Translations under genes and position numbers: made by a program
Shown: piece by piece, positions 27,742 to 35,754 of the stretch
How positions within the stretch are numbered: the stretch's first letter is position 1
How the letters are laid out: each line of letters starts with the position of its first letter
The notes under the pieces: model-generated
Database searches by the model: none
The model's input: only the letters and a program-made list of their open reading frames with translations
Told to the model about the DNA's origin: nothing
Origin: Hyphomicrobiales bacterium
GTDB taxonomy: Bacteria; Pseudomonadota; Alphaproteobacteria; Rhizobiales; Rhizobiaceae
Assembly: GCA_900467745.1 (NCBI GenBank)
Contig: UBQW01000022.1
Location: 259,411-323,410 of the forward strand
Direction: 5' to 3'
DNA length: 64,000 bases

Positions 27742-28943
27742 TCGAGCTATGCCCGACCAAAGAGGATGAAGCCGCCGAGATCATCCGCGCCCATGCGCAG
27801 GCCGGCACTCCGCTGAACATCGCGGGCGGCAACACCCGCTCCGGCTTCGGCAATGCTGTGACGGCCGAACACCGCCTGCGCTCGACCGCGCTGTCAGGCA
27901 TCGTCGCCTATAACCCCGGCGAGATGGTGCTCACCGCCCGCGCCGGCACGCCGCTTGCCGAAATCGAGGCGGCGTTGGCTAAGAGCGGCCAGACCATGAC
28001 CTTCGAGCCGATGGATCACCGCCCGCTCATGGGCGCATCCGGCGAGCCGACCATCGGCGGCGTCTTCGCCGCCAACGTCTCCGGCCCGCGCCGCCTGATA
28101 TCGGGTGCTGCCCGCGACAGCCTGCTCGGCGTCCGCTTCGTCAATGGGCGCGGCGAGGCGATCAAGGCCGGCGGGCGAGTGATGAAGAACGTCACCGGCC
28201 TCGACCTCGTCAAGCTCATGGCCGGTTCGCACGGCACGCTCGGCCTCATCACCGAGGTCACCTTCCGCGTGCCGCCGAGGCCGAAGTCCGAAGCGACGAT
28301 CGTGATCTCGGGCCTCAACGACGCCGAGGCCGCCAACGCCATGGCCGCAGCAATGGCGCTGCCGGTCGAGGTCTCGGGCGCCGCCCACCTGCCCATGACC
28401 GTCGCCTGGACCTTCCTCGGCAATCGCCTGCCCGAGGGCGAGGCGACCGTGCTGCGCATCGAAGGCCTGCCGGCCTCCGTTGCCACAAGAGCCGAGAAGC
28501 TGGCTTCTGCCATGTCCGCCTTCGGCCCGACCGCACTCCTCGGTGAGGATGACAGCGCCCCCCTCTGGCGCGAGATCCGCGACGTGAAACCCTACGCCGA
28601 TGGCGGCCTGCGTCCCGTCTGGCGCGTCTCCGTGGCGCCGTCGGTCGGCCATCAGCTGGTCGCGGCGCTCCGGCTGGAGACCGGCGTCGACGCCTTCTAC
28701 GACTGGCAGGGCGGCCTCGTCTGGATGCGCATGGAAGCGGACGCCGAAGCCGCTCTGCTGCGCCGCTTCATGGCGGCACTCGGCGGCGGCCACGCCACGC
28801 TGATGCGCGCGCCTCATGCGATGCGCGCGGCGACCTCGGCCTTCGAACCGCAGGTCGATGCCGTGGCGCTGCTGTCGGCGCGGGTGAAGGAGAAGTTCGA
28901 TCCGGCGGGGATTTTCAGTCCGGGGAAGATGGGGGGAGTTTGA
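27738..28943 (+). CDS. glcE: Glycolate oxidase subunit GlcE
   Basis: 401 aa. Second FAD-binding subunit, with a type 4 FAD motif: NIAGGNTRSGFG near residue 30, MGASGEPTIGGVFAANVSGP around 100-120, and GSHGTLGLITEVTFRV. The overlap with glcD (ATGA) indicates translational coupling. Downstream the operon is interrupted by a 150-base palindromic repeat before glcF. The order glcD-glcE-glcF is the standard one. Confidence 0.95.
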   Translation: MIELCPTKEDEAAEIIRAHAQAGTPLNIAGGNTRSGFGNAVTAEHRLRSTALSGIVAYNPGEMVLTARAGTPLAEIEAALAKSGQTMTFEPMDHRPLMGASGEPTIGGVFAANVSGPRRLISGAARDSLLGVRFVNGRGEAIKAGGRVMKNVTGLDLVKLMAGSHGTLGLITEVTFRVPPRPKSEATIVISGLNDAEAANAMAAAMALPVEVSGAAHLPMTVAWTFLGNRLPEGEATVLRIEGLPASVATRAEKLASAMSAFGPTALLGEDDSAPLWREIRDVKPYADGGLRPVWRVSVAPSVGHQLVAALRLETGVDAFYDWQGGLVWMRMEADAEAALLRRFMAALGGGHATLMRAPHAMRAATSAFEPQVDAVALLSARVKEKFDPAGIFSPGKMGGV

Positions 28944-28961
28944 TGCTGTACCGTGTCGCAT

Positions 28962-29110
28962 ACCCCCCTCTGTCCTGCCGGACATCTCCCCCACAAGGGG
29001 GGAGATCGACTCGTTGCAACCTTTCGCCCAGACAGCGAAGGTGGAGCGAGCGGGTACGCCCAGCCAATCTCCCCACCTGTGGGGGAGATGCCCGGCAGGG
29101 CAGAGGGGGG
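28962..29110. repeat. 149-bp palindromic repeat inside the glc operon
   Basis: The outer arms are CCCCCTCTGTCCTGCCGG (28964-28981) and a near-perfect reverse complement at 29092-29110. Each arm carries its own hairpin: ATCTCCCCC/GGGGGAGAT (28984-28992/28998-29006) and ATCTCCCC/GGGGAGAT (29067-29074/29082-29089). The same 19-base arm start recurs at 63982-64000. This is the structure of rhizobial GC-rich palindromic intergenic elements. It sits between glcE and glcF and fills most of the gap. Confidence 0.8.
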
Positions 29111-29153
29111 TATCCCACCCGCCACCACAGCGAAAAAGGCGATCGAGCCTGAC

Positions 29154-30482
29154 ATGCAAACCAACTTCACCCCCGCCCAGCTTGCCGATCCCCATGTCGC
29201 GGCCTCCGAGCAGATCCTGCGCAAATGCGTCCATTGCGGCTTCTGCACCGCCACCTGTCCCACCTATGTGACTTTGGGCAACGAGCTCGACAGTCCGCGC
29301 GGCCGCATCTATCTCATCAAGGACATGCTGGAAAACGACCGCCCGGCCGACACGGAGGTGGTTACCCATATCGATCGCTGTCTGTCCTGCCTTGCCTGCG
29401 TGACCACCTGTCCCTCCGGCGTCGATTACATGCACCTCGTTGATCACGCCCGCGCCCATATCGAAAAGACCTACAAGCGGCCCTTCATGAACCGGCTGAC
29501 GCGCGGCATTCTCGCCGCCGTCTTGCCTTATCCCAACCGCTTCCGTCTGGCGCTGCGGCTAGCCCGCCTCGGCCGGCCGCTGGAAGGCCTTTTTCGCCGC
29601 CATCAGGCGCTGAAACCCTTCGCCGCCATGCTTGCGCTTGCCCCGCGTAACGTGCCCGCACCCTCGCATCTGGCGACGCCGGCAACACACGCAGCGCAGC
29701 AGGCCGAGCAACGAGGACGTGTGGCGATCCTCACCGGCTGCGCGCAACAGGTGCTCGACCCCGCCATCAACGCCGCGGCCATCCGGCTTCTCACTCGTCT
29801 CGGCGTCGAGGTGGTGGTGCCCAGGGGAGAGGTCTGCTGCGGGTCGCTGGTCCATCACATGGGCCGCGAGGAACAGGCGTTGGCGAGCGCCCGAGCCAAT
29901 GTCGATGTCTGGACCCGCGAGATCGAAAAGGGCGGGCTCGATGCCATCATCGTCACTGCGTCCGGCTGCGGCACGACGATCAAGGATTACGGCCACATGC
30001 TGCGGCTCGATCCCATCTACGCCGAAAAGGCCGCCCGCGTTTCCGCGCTTGCCCGCGATGTCACCGAGTACTTGGCGACGCTCGATCTGCCCTCGCACAT
30101 GCCGAGAGGGCTGACGGTCGCCTATCACTCCGCCTGCTCGATGCAGCACGGCCAGAAGATCACCATGGCGCCGAAGCAGCTGTTGAAGGCGGCTGGTTTT
30201 ACGGTGCGCGATCCTGCCGAAGGTCACCTCTGTTGCGGCTCGGCCGGCACCTACAACATCATGCAGCCGGATATTTCAGACGCGCTGAAGGCCCGCAAGG
30301 TGAAGAACATCGAGGCGACGAAGCCCGATATCATCGCCACAGGCAATATCGGCTGCATCACCCAGATCGCCTCGGCCACCGCGATCCCCATCCTGCACAC
30401 CGTGGAACTGCTCGACTGGGCCCATGGCGGCGACATGCCGGAGAAGTTGAAGGTCAGCCAAATTCACGGTCAGCAAAATTAG
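29154..30482 (+). CDS. glcF: Glycolate oxidase iron-sulfur subunit GlcF
   Basis: 442 aa. Electron-transfer subunit with two ferredoxin-type 4Fe-4S motifs, CVHCGFCTATCP near residue 26 and CLSCLACVTTCP near 77, followed by two CCG domains (EVCCGSLVHHMG and HLCCGSAGTYN). It takes electrons from GlcD/GlcE to the quinone pool. The reading frame is also open through the upstream repeat, but the ATG at 29154 starts the recognisable protein (MQTNFTPAQL). The ribosome-binding site is weak, so read-through coupling from glcE is possible. Confidence 0.95.
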   Translation: MQTNFTPAQLADPHVAASEQILRKCVHCGFCTATCPTYVTLGNELDSPRGRIYLIKDMLENDRPADTEVVTHIDRCLSCLACVTTCPSGVDYMHLVDHARAHIEKTYKRPFMNRLTRGILAAVLPYPNRFRLALRLARLGRPLEGLFRRHQALKPFAAMLALAPRNVPAPSHLATPATHAAQQAEQRGRVAILTGCAQQVLDPAINAAAIRLLTRLGVEVVVPRGEVCCGSLVHHMGREEQALASARANVDVWTREIEKGGLDAIIVTASGCGTTIKDYGHMLRLDPIYAEKAARVSALARDVTEYLATLDLPSHMPRGLTVAYHSACSMQHGQKITMAPKQLLKAAGFTVRDPAEGHLCCGSAGTYNIMQPDISDALKARKVKNIEATKPDIIATGNIGCITQIASATAIPILHTVELLDWAHGGDMPEKLKVSQIHGQQN

Positions 30483-30555
30483 CGGCCAGAAAAATTTAAG
30501 GGTTTCGGGCTAGCCTAACGCGGCCGGATCGTCCGGCGGCATTTGGAGCTCAAGC

Positions 30556-30993
30556 ATGCATCGTTTCCTCCTGGCGTTCACCGCTCTTGTTGGCGCCACC
30601 GAAGTCGCACACGCCGACAGCCGTTTCTTCTGTTCCGCCGACGACAAGAATGTCCGCTTCACCGTCGAAAGCGGCTTCAAGGCGGAGAACGGGCACGTGC
30701 TCAATCACTTCCGCGGTGCGCTCATTCTGAAGAACGAAACAGCGCCGCAGCCGTTGGGCAGGATCGATCTCGATTCCGACAGCCTGACGAACCACTGGTC
30801 GCATAATGGAGAGCTCAGGCTCGAGGTTCTCTATGATGGCGGGAAAGCTGCGGGTGGCCAGACGGCCAATCTGATCGTGTCGGCCGAGCAGCGCAACAAT
30901 GCCAAGGCCTTTGCCGGCACCTACGAACTCGCGATCGAGGGCGGTACGGCGCCGCAGGCCTTCAATGGCAAGGTCAGCTGCGGATCGAAATAG
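30556..30993 (+). CDS. Small exported protein of unknown function
   Basis: 145 aa. MHRFLLAFTALVGATEVAHAD is a cleavable Sec signal with an AHA-type cleavage site. The mature part has beta-rich character and two cysteines (FFCSADDK and VSCGSK) that could form one disulfide. No family recognised. A strong hairpin terminator follows and overlaps the stop codon. Confidence 0.75.
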   Translation: MHRFLLAFTALVGATEVAHADSRFFCSADDKNVRFTVESGFKAENGHVLNHFRGALILKNETAPQPLGRIDLDSDSLTNHWSHNGELRLEVLYDGGKAAGGQTANLIVSAEQRNNAKAFAGTYELAIEGGTAPQAFNGKVSCGSK

Positions 30994-31019
30994 GCGGCCG
31001 GAATTCCAGCCGCCCTTCT
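30993..31019. terminator. Hairpin terminator between convergent genes
   Basis: GGCGGC (30993-30998) pairs with GCCGCC (31009-31014) around a 10-base loop, followed by CTTCTTTT. It ends the small exported gene and could also serve the convergent L,D-transpeptidase. Confidence 0.6.
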
Positions 31020-31036
31020 TTTCATGACATGAGGCG

Positions 31037-31708
31037 TCAGCCGCCGAAGATCGTTCTCAGAACGTCGATGCCACGGTCATCGAAGGCGACGTTGCCCTGC
31101 TTGTTGCCGGGGCCGACGACGATGACCTTGGTGCCGACGGGCACGCGATCGTAAAGGTCTTCGACGTCGTCATTGACCATGCGGATGCAGCCGGAAGACA
31201 GGTTGAGGCCGATCGTCCAGGGCTGGTTGGTGCCGTGGATACGGAAAATCGTGTCGCGGTTGCCCTGGTAGAGATACATGGCGCGGGCGCCGAGCGGATT
31301 GTCGGGGCCACCCGGCTGTACGGCCGGCAGGTTGTGGCCGGCGCGGGCCTCGCGGACGCGCATTTCAGCCGGCGGCGTCCAGGTCGGCCATTCAGCCTTG
31401 CGGCCGATCTTCACCACGCCCGACCAGCCGAAGCCTTCGCGGCCGACGCCGATGCCGTAGCGCGTGGCCTTGTTGCGGCCTTCGACGAGATAGAGATACT
31501 TGTTGACCGTATCGACGATCACGGTGCCCGGCGCTTCATTGGTGATGAGGCGGACGACGCGCTTCTTGTATTGCGGCTTCACCTGCTGGCTGTGCTTGAC
31601 GCCGCGAACGGCATCTGTCGCCGTCATTACGGGCTCGGCGCTGGCAACGGCCACCATACCCGACATCGCAACGGCAACGGCCGCCACGAGCAGAGACACT
31701 TTCTTCAT
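31037..31708 (-). CDS. L,D-transpeptidase (YkuD domain), exported
   Basis: 223 aa. A Sec signal, MKKVSLLVAAVAVAMSGMVAVASA, is followed by the YkuD catalytic domain with NEAPGTVIVDTVNKYLYLVEG and the active site HGTNQPWTIGLNLSSGCIRM, where the His and Cys are the catalytic pair. Such enzymes make 3-3 peptidoglycan cross-links or attach proteins to peptidoglycan in the periplasm; rhizobia carry many paralogues. It is followed upstream on the same strand by a second, related gene, so a tandem duplication is probable. Confidence 0.92.
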   Translation of the reverse strand: MKKVSLLVAAVAVAMSGMVAVASAEPVMTATDAVRGVKHSQQVKPQYKKRVVRLITNEAPGTVIVDTVNKYLYLVEGRNKATRYGIGVGREGFGWSGVVKIGRKAEWPTWTPPAEMRVREARAGHNLPAVQPGGPDNPLGARAMYLYQGNRDTIFRIHGTNQPWTIGLNLSSGCIRMVNDDVEDLYDRVPVGTKVIVVGPGNKQGNVAFDDRGIDVLRTIFGG

Positions 31709-31831
31709 TTCGATTTCCCTCTCAAGGCACGATCGCCGGCAAAGCTAACGGAATCGACCGGGATTTCAAGCTGGAAACCCTGAAAATGCGGGGGTAGGCG
31801 GCAAGGTGTGTCCTTGCCGCCATAAGAAAAT

Positions 31832-32575
31832 TCAGATCACGATGACCCGCGTGCCCACTTTGACACGCTCGTAAAGGTCGACGACGTCCTCGTTGCGCAG
31901 GCGAATGCAGCCCGAGGAAACCGCGCTTCCGATCGTCCATGGGGCATTGGTGCCGTGGATGCGATAGAGGGTCGAGCCGAGATACATGGCGCGTGCGCCG
32001 AGCGGATTTTCCGGTCCGCCATCCATGCGCGCGGGGAGATAATGGCCCTTCGCCGCCTCGCGGCTGATCATTTCCGATGGCGGCGTCCAGTCCGGCCACT
32101 CGGCTTTGCGCGTCACCTTGTGAACGCCGGCCCACTCGAAGCCCGGCTTGCCGACGCCGACGCCATAGCGACGCGCCTTGCCATTTGCCATGACCAGATA
32201 GAGGAAGCGGTTGTTGGTATCGATGACGATGGTGCCAGGCGCTTCCTTGGTCTGGTAGTCGACCATCTGCGGCAGGAACTGCGGCTCGATCTGGCCGCGG
32301 ATCACGGGGACGCCGGGATTGATCGCCGAGACCTGCTGTGCAGCCGGCGCGCGACGAACGGCGCGCGGAGCAAACAACCCGCGCTGCTGCTGCACGATGA
32401 CGGGGCGCTGGTAGACGACCGGGCGAACATTGCCGCCGCTGAGCTGCATGATCCACGGTGCCGCGAGATCAGGGCTCAGCACGACGGGCGGACGGGAGAC
32501 GTAACGGTCGTCGCCAAGGGCGGCCGTGGAAAAGACGCCGAGCAGGGCTGCGGCGAGCAAAACGGATTTCATCAT
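31832..32575 (-). CDS. L,D-transpeptidase (YkuD domain), exported, paralogue
   Basis: 247 aa. Signal MKSVLLAAALLGVFSTAALG, a proline- and glutamine-rich linker of about 75 residues, then the YkuD domain with KEAPGTIVIDTNNRFLYLVMA and the catalytic HGTNAPWTIGSAVSSGCIRL. The domain is highly similar to that of its neighbour (shared WPTWTPPAEM/WPDWTPPSEM and NPLGARAMYL), while the N-terminal linker differs. The 123-base gap between the two contains no gene. It diverges from tag. Confidence 0.92.
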   Translation of the reverse strand: MMKSVLLAAALLGVFSTAALGDDRYVSRPPVVLSPDLAAPWIMQLSGGNVRPVVYQRPVIVQQQRGLFAPRAVRRAPAAQQVSAINPGVPVIRGQIEPQFLPQMVDYQTKEAPGTIVIDTNNRFLYLVMANGKARRYGVGVGKPGFEWAGVHKVTRKAEWPDWTPPSEMISREAAKGHYLPARMDGGPENPLGARAMYLGSTLYRIHGTNAPWTIGSAVSSGCIRLRNEDVVDLYERVKVGTRVIVI

Positions 32576-32787
32576 CGGACGAACTCTCTACAATGGCCGA
32601 AAATGGACGGGCGGCATCCGCCACCTGCCGATCATGCTGCCACCGCGCTCGCCAGCGAATGGTAAACCCGCGTTCACTAAAAGCCGAACTGGCCCATAAA
32701 CTTTTCGTCAGGGTTATCGTTCGGTTTGGAAACAGGGTTTGCAAATGGTAAAGCCGGATTCGCAGCCGCTGAAACGAATGGAACGTG

Positions 32788-33417
32788 ATGAGCGAGACAG
32801 GCATTACAATCGGTGAGGACGGCAAGAGCCGCTGTCATTGGCACGGCAATCTGCCGGATTATCTGCGCTATCACGACGAGGAATGGGGCAGGCCGGTCGT
32901 GAACGATATCCGCCTGTTCGAGAAGATCTGCCTCGAAGGCTTCCAGTCCGGCCTCTCCTGGCTCACGATCCTGCGCAAGCGCGAGAACTTCCGCGCGGCC
33001 TTCGCCGGCTTCGATTTCGAGAAGGTGGCGCTGTTTACCGATGAGGATGTCGAGCGTTGCGTGGCCGATGCCGGCATCATCCGCCATCGCGGTAAGATCG
33101 TTTCGACGATCAACAACGCCAAGCGTGCGATCGAGATGCGCGACGAGTTCGGCTCCCTGGCGCATTATTTCTGGAGCTACGAGCCCGGTCACAACGAACG
33201 CCCCAAGGTGGTCGATCGCGCCACGATCATGGCCAATCCGACCACACCGACCTCGGTCGCTATATCCAAGAATTTGAAGAAGCGCGGCTGGACCTTTGTC
33301 GGCCCGACCACAGTTTACGCTTTCATGCAGGCAATGGGTCTCGTCAACGATCATCTCGAAGGCTGCTACTGCCGTTCAGAAGTAGAGGCGATGCGCGACG
33401 CATTGGTACGTCCATGA
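32788..33417 (+). CDS. tag: DNA-3-methyladenine glycosylase I
   Basis: 209 aa. It removes 3-methyladenine from alkylated DNA. Signatures: SRCHWHGNLPDYLRYHDEEW near the N-terminus with zinc ligands, the catalytic-region EGFQSGLSWLTILRKRENFR, GIIRHRGKIVSTINNAKR, and the C-terminal HLEGCYCR supplying the remaining zinc ligands. The ATG at 32788 follows a GTG that would give one more residue. Its last 4 bases (ATGA) are shared with the following gene. Confidence 0.95.
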   Translation: MSETGITIGEDGKSRCHWHGNLPDYLRYHDEEWGRPVVNDIRLFEKICLEGFQSGLSWLTILRKRENFRAAFAGFDFEKVALFTDEDVERCVADAGIIRHRGKIVSTINNAKRAIEMRDEFGSLAHYFWSYEPGHNERPKVVDRATIMANPTTPTSVAISKNLKKRGWTFVGPTTVYAFMQAMGLVNDHLEGCYCRSEVEAMRDALVRP

Positions 33418-33914
33418 AAAAACTGAAACTGATGGCAATGGCGATCGCCGCAGTCGCGATCGCGCCCGCCGTTATGGCGCAGACGCCCGAGCTGCAGCGC
33501 GGCGAAAGGCTGGAAAAGCTGCAGTTTCCGGCAGCAACCATGGAGCTCAAGGGCTGGACGAAATTCGGCAATGGCAAGGTCTACACCTTGCCCGTCAAGG
33601 CCGGCCAGCATGTGAAAATCGATTTCTCGACGAAGAGCCAGTTCGCTTTCCTCGCGATCTTCGATCTCGCAGCCCCCGACGACGAGGCGATCTTCGGCAC
33701 CGACGAGGACGGGCAGACCTTCCAGACGACGGTCAAGCAGGACGCCACCTGGCTGCTCCGCCCCTACTATTCCAAGGCCTCGCCAAGGCGCGGTCTCGGC
33801 GCCCCCTACAGCATTCTCGTGGAACCGCAGGCCGCCTCGGCCGCGCCGGCAACACCTGCGCCAGCCCCCGCCGACGACAGCAAGCCGTCGCCGCTCTTCC
33901 CGTCCCGCAAGTAA
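33414..33914 (+). CDS. Small exported protein coupled to tag
   Basis: 166 aa. Sec signal MKKLKLMAMAIAAVAIAPAVMA, then a compact beta-rich region (residues 25-130) resembling the bacterial pre-peptidase C-terminal fold in its spacing of GxxYTLPVKAGQHVKIDF and FLAIFDL. The C-terminus is a proline/alanine tail. The fold comparison is loose. ATGA overlap with tag suggests coupled translation; no functional link to DNA repair is obvious. Confidence 0.7.
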   Translation: MKKLKLMAMAIAAVAIAPAVMAQTPELQRGERLEKLQFPAATMELKGWTKFGNGKVYTLPVKAGQHVKIDFSTKSQFAFLAIFDLAAPDDEAIFGTDEDGQTFQTTVKQDATWLLRPYYSKASPRRGLGAPYSILVEPQAASAAPATPAPAPADDSKPSPLFPSRK

Positions 33915-33926
33915 GCGGAGCTTCAT

Positions 33927-34631
33927 CTAACCCAAACTGTCGATCACGCCGCGCAATTCGCCGAGCCGTTCGATCTTGCGAAAACGCGGCGCCTCCGTGG
34001 GCTCTTCTACATGCTCGAGCACCCAGGTCAGCTCGTGCGGCACGAACACGCCGTAGCTGCCGGCGGCGATCGCCGGAACGATGTCCGATTTCAGCGAATT
34101 CCCCACCATCATCGCCCGCTCCGGCCCGCCGCCGATCTTGGAGAAGATCCGGCGATAGGTGACCGCCGTCTTGTCGGAAACGATCTCGACGGCATGGAAG
34201 AAGTCCCCAAGGCCCGATTGCGCCAGCTTGCGCTCCTGGTCGAACAGATCGCCCTTGGTGATCAGCACGAGCAGGTAATGGTCGGAAAGGGCGGCTAGCG
34301 TCTCGCGCACTTCAGGCAGGGTCTCCACCGGATGAGAGAGAAGATCCCGCCCGGTATCGAGGATTTGCGCGATCACCGAAGCCGGCACATTGCCCTCGGT
34401 AATCTCGATCGCCGTCTCGATCATCGACAGCGTGAAGCCTTTGATACCAAAGCCGTAATGCTGAAGATTGCGCTTCTCGGCGGCCAGCAGCCGATCCGAA
34501 ACCACTGTGCCCTCCGCATAGTCGGAAAGCAGCTCGGTGAAGTGCGTTTCCGTCAGCCGGTAGAATTGCTCGTTCTGCCACAGCGTGTCGTCGGCATCGA
34601 AGCCGATCGTGGTCAGCGTGCGGGTCGTCAT
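33927..34631 (-). CDS. HAD superfamily hydrolase
   Basis: 234 aa. HAD motif I is TIGFDADDTLWQNE, motif II LLVLITKGD with a Thr, a lysine in VSDKTAVTYRRIF, and motif IV MMVGNSLKSDIVPAI. The DADDTLW form is typical of a rhizobial HAD subgroup close to phosphoglycolate-type phosphatases. Substrate unknown. The start at 34631 is chosen over an in-frame ATG ten codons upstream because GGGGG precedes it. It is convergent with the exported protein. Confidence 0.88.
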   Translation of the reverse strand: MTTRTLTTIGFDADDTLWQNEQFYRLTETHFTELLSDYAEGTVVSDRLLAAEKRNLQHYGFGIKGFTLSMIETAIEITEGNVPASVIAQILDTGRDLLSHPVETLPEVRETLAALSDHYLLVLITKGDLFDQERKLAQSGLGDFFHAVEIVSDKTAVTYRRIFSKIGGGPERAMMVGNSLKSDIVPAIAAGSYGVFVPHELTWVLEHVEEPTEAPRFRKIERLGELRGVIDSLG

Positions 34632-34696
34632 GGGCGCACCCCCTTGTTCGTTCAAAAACAATTAGGAGCCTCGCGCCTTCGCCGCAAGGGATTGCG

Positions 34697-35224
34697 TCAC
34701 TGATAGACGATGGCGCCGATGAAGCGCGGGCGTGAAAAGGCGGTTTCCGCGAACGTCATGCTGCCGAAGCCCATGATGCTGGTCATCGCCGTGTAGCTGG
34801 CCGCACCCTCGACATAGATCACCGAGTCGCCGTCCGTCAGCTGCGGCAGCGTCGAAGTGCTGAGCACCTGCGCCTTCAACAGGCTGGCCGTGCCGCTTTC
34901 CTTCGTCCAGTCCAGCTTGTAGACCCCAGCGGTCTTCTTGATGCTGGAGATCCGAAGCGCGATCGGGGCTGTGCTGTTCTGCTGCAGATGCGTGAAGACG
35001 CTGTAGAGATTGGACACGAAGGTATTGTCGATCGAGGTTTGCCGCGAGATCACGTCGGCGACGATACCATTGGCCTGCACGATATTCTGGTAGGTCCGGT
35101 ACATGTCGAAAACCGTGATGCTCGCCAGGAAGAAGAACAGCAGGATCGGCGCGAGAAGGGCGAACTCGATCGCGGATGCGCCGGAGCGCTCGCGGATCAG
35201 GCGGTGAAAAGCGTGCTTCAACAT
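34697..35224 (-). CDS. TadE-like pseudopilin protein
   Basis: 175 aa. The N-terminal RERSGASAIEFALLAPILLFFFLASITVFD has the TadE/TadG N-terminal signature: a basic residue, then G-A-(S/A)-A-I-E-F and a hydrophobic helix. The rest is secreted, beta-rich. It is the last gene of a three-gene minus-strand operon (TadG-like, TadE-like, TadE-like), each overlapping by one base. No Flp pilin, CpaE/F-type ATPase or secretin gene is visible, so the export machinery must be elsewhere. Confidence 0.85.
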   Translation of the reverse strand: MLKHAFHRLIRERSGASAIEFALLAPILLFFFLASITVFDMYRTYQNIVQANGIVADVISRQTSIDNTFVSNLYSVFTHLQQNSTAPIALRISSIKKTAGVYKLDWTKESGTASLLKAQVLSTSTLPQLTDGDSVIYVEGAASYTAMTSIMGFGSMTFAETAFSRPRFIGAIVYQ

Positions 35225-35754
35225 CAGGTCGGCTCGTTGACGAAGGCAAAGCTGGAGGTCAGCTGGATGGCGCCGGTATTGTCCTTCGGGAAACTCAGGC
35301 CGAAGCCGAGCCCCGGCACGAGGGGGTCGACGACATAGCAGGCGCGGGTGAAGATGATCTGCGACGGTTGGCCGGAATTGTAGCTGGTGACAGGATCGAT
35401 GGCGACGGAGCGGTCGACGCAGGGCGTGCCCGTCGTCGGAAAGTCGGACGCCTTGGTGACCGGCGTGAACTCGATGCGGATCGATTTGACGCAATCGCTG
35501 AGGATCACCGCTTCCTTGCACACCGACGCCTTGAAATCGGCATAGGTCATCTTGGCGCCGTTGATCTGCAGCGCGCGCGAGCTGCGACTGACGGCGCGGT
35601 CGAGCATGATCGACTGCGTCATGATGAAGCCAGCCTCGAAGATCGAGAAGATGACCGCGAAGACGATCGGCGCCAGGATGGCGAACTCGATCGCTGCCGC
35701 TCCCTTGCTGTCACCGAAAAGCCGGCGCGCGCTACTGAAAAAGCCCACTCTCAT
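35224..35754 (-). CDS. TadE-like pseudopilin protein
   Basis: 176 aa. FGDSKGAAAIEFAILAPIVFAVIFSIFE is the TadE membrane anchor. The C-terminal part has four cysteines, likely disulfide-bonded outside the membrane. It overlaps the downstream TadE-like gene and the upstream TadG-like gene by one base each. The paired TadE copies are typical of Tad/Flp pilus loci, but the neighbours here are not Tad secretion genes. Confidence 0.85.
   Translation of the reverse strand: MRVGFFSSARRLFGDSKGAAAIEFAILAPIVFAVIFSIFEAGFIMTQSIMLDRAVSRSSRALQINGAKMTYADFKASVCKEAVILSDCVKSIRIEFTPVTKASDFPTTGTPCVDRSVAIDPVTSYNSGQPSQIIFTRACYVVDPLVPGLGFGLSFPKDNTGAIQLTSSFAFVNEPT

Noticed and set aside
29154..29160. Longer GlcF starting inside the palindromic repeat (28953)
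   Set aside because: The extra 67 residues would be encoded by repeat hairpins and have no similarity to GlcF; 29154 starts the recognisable protein.
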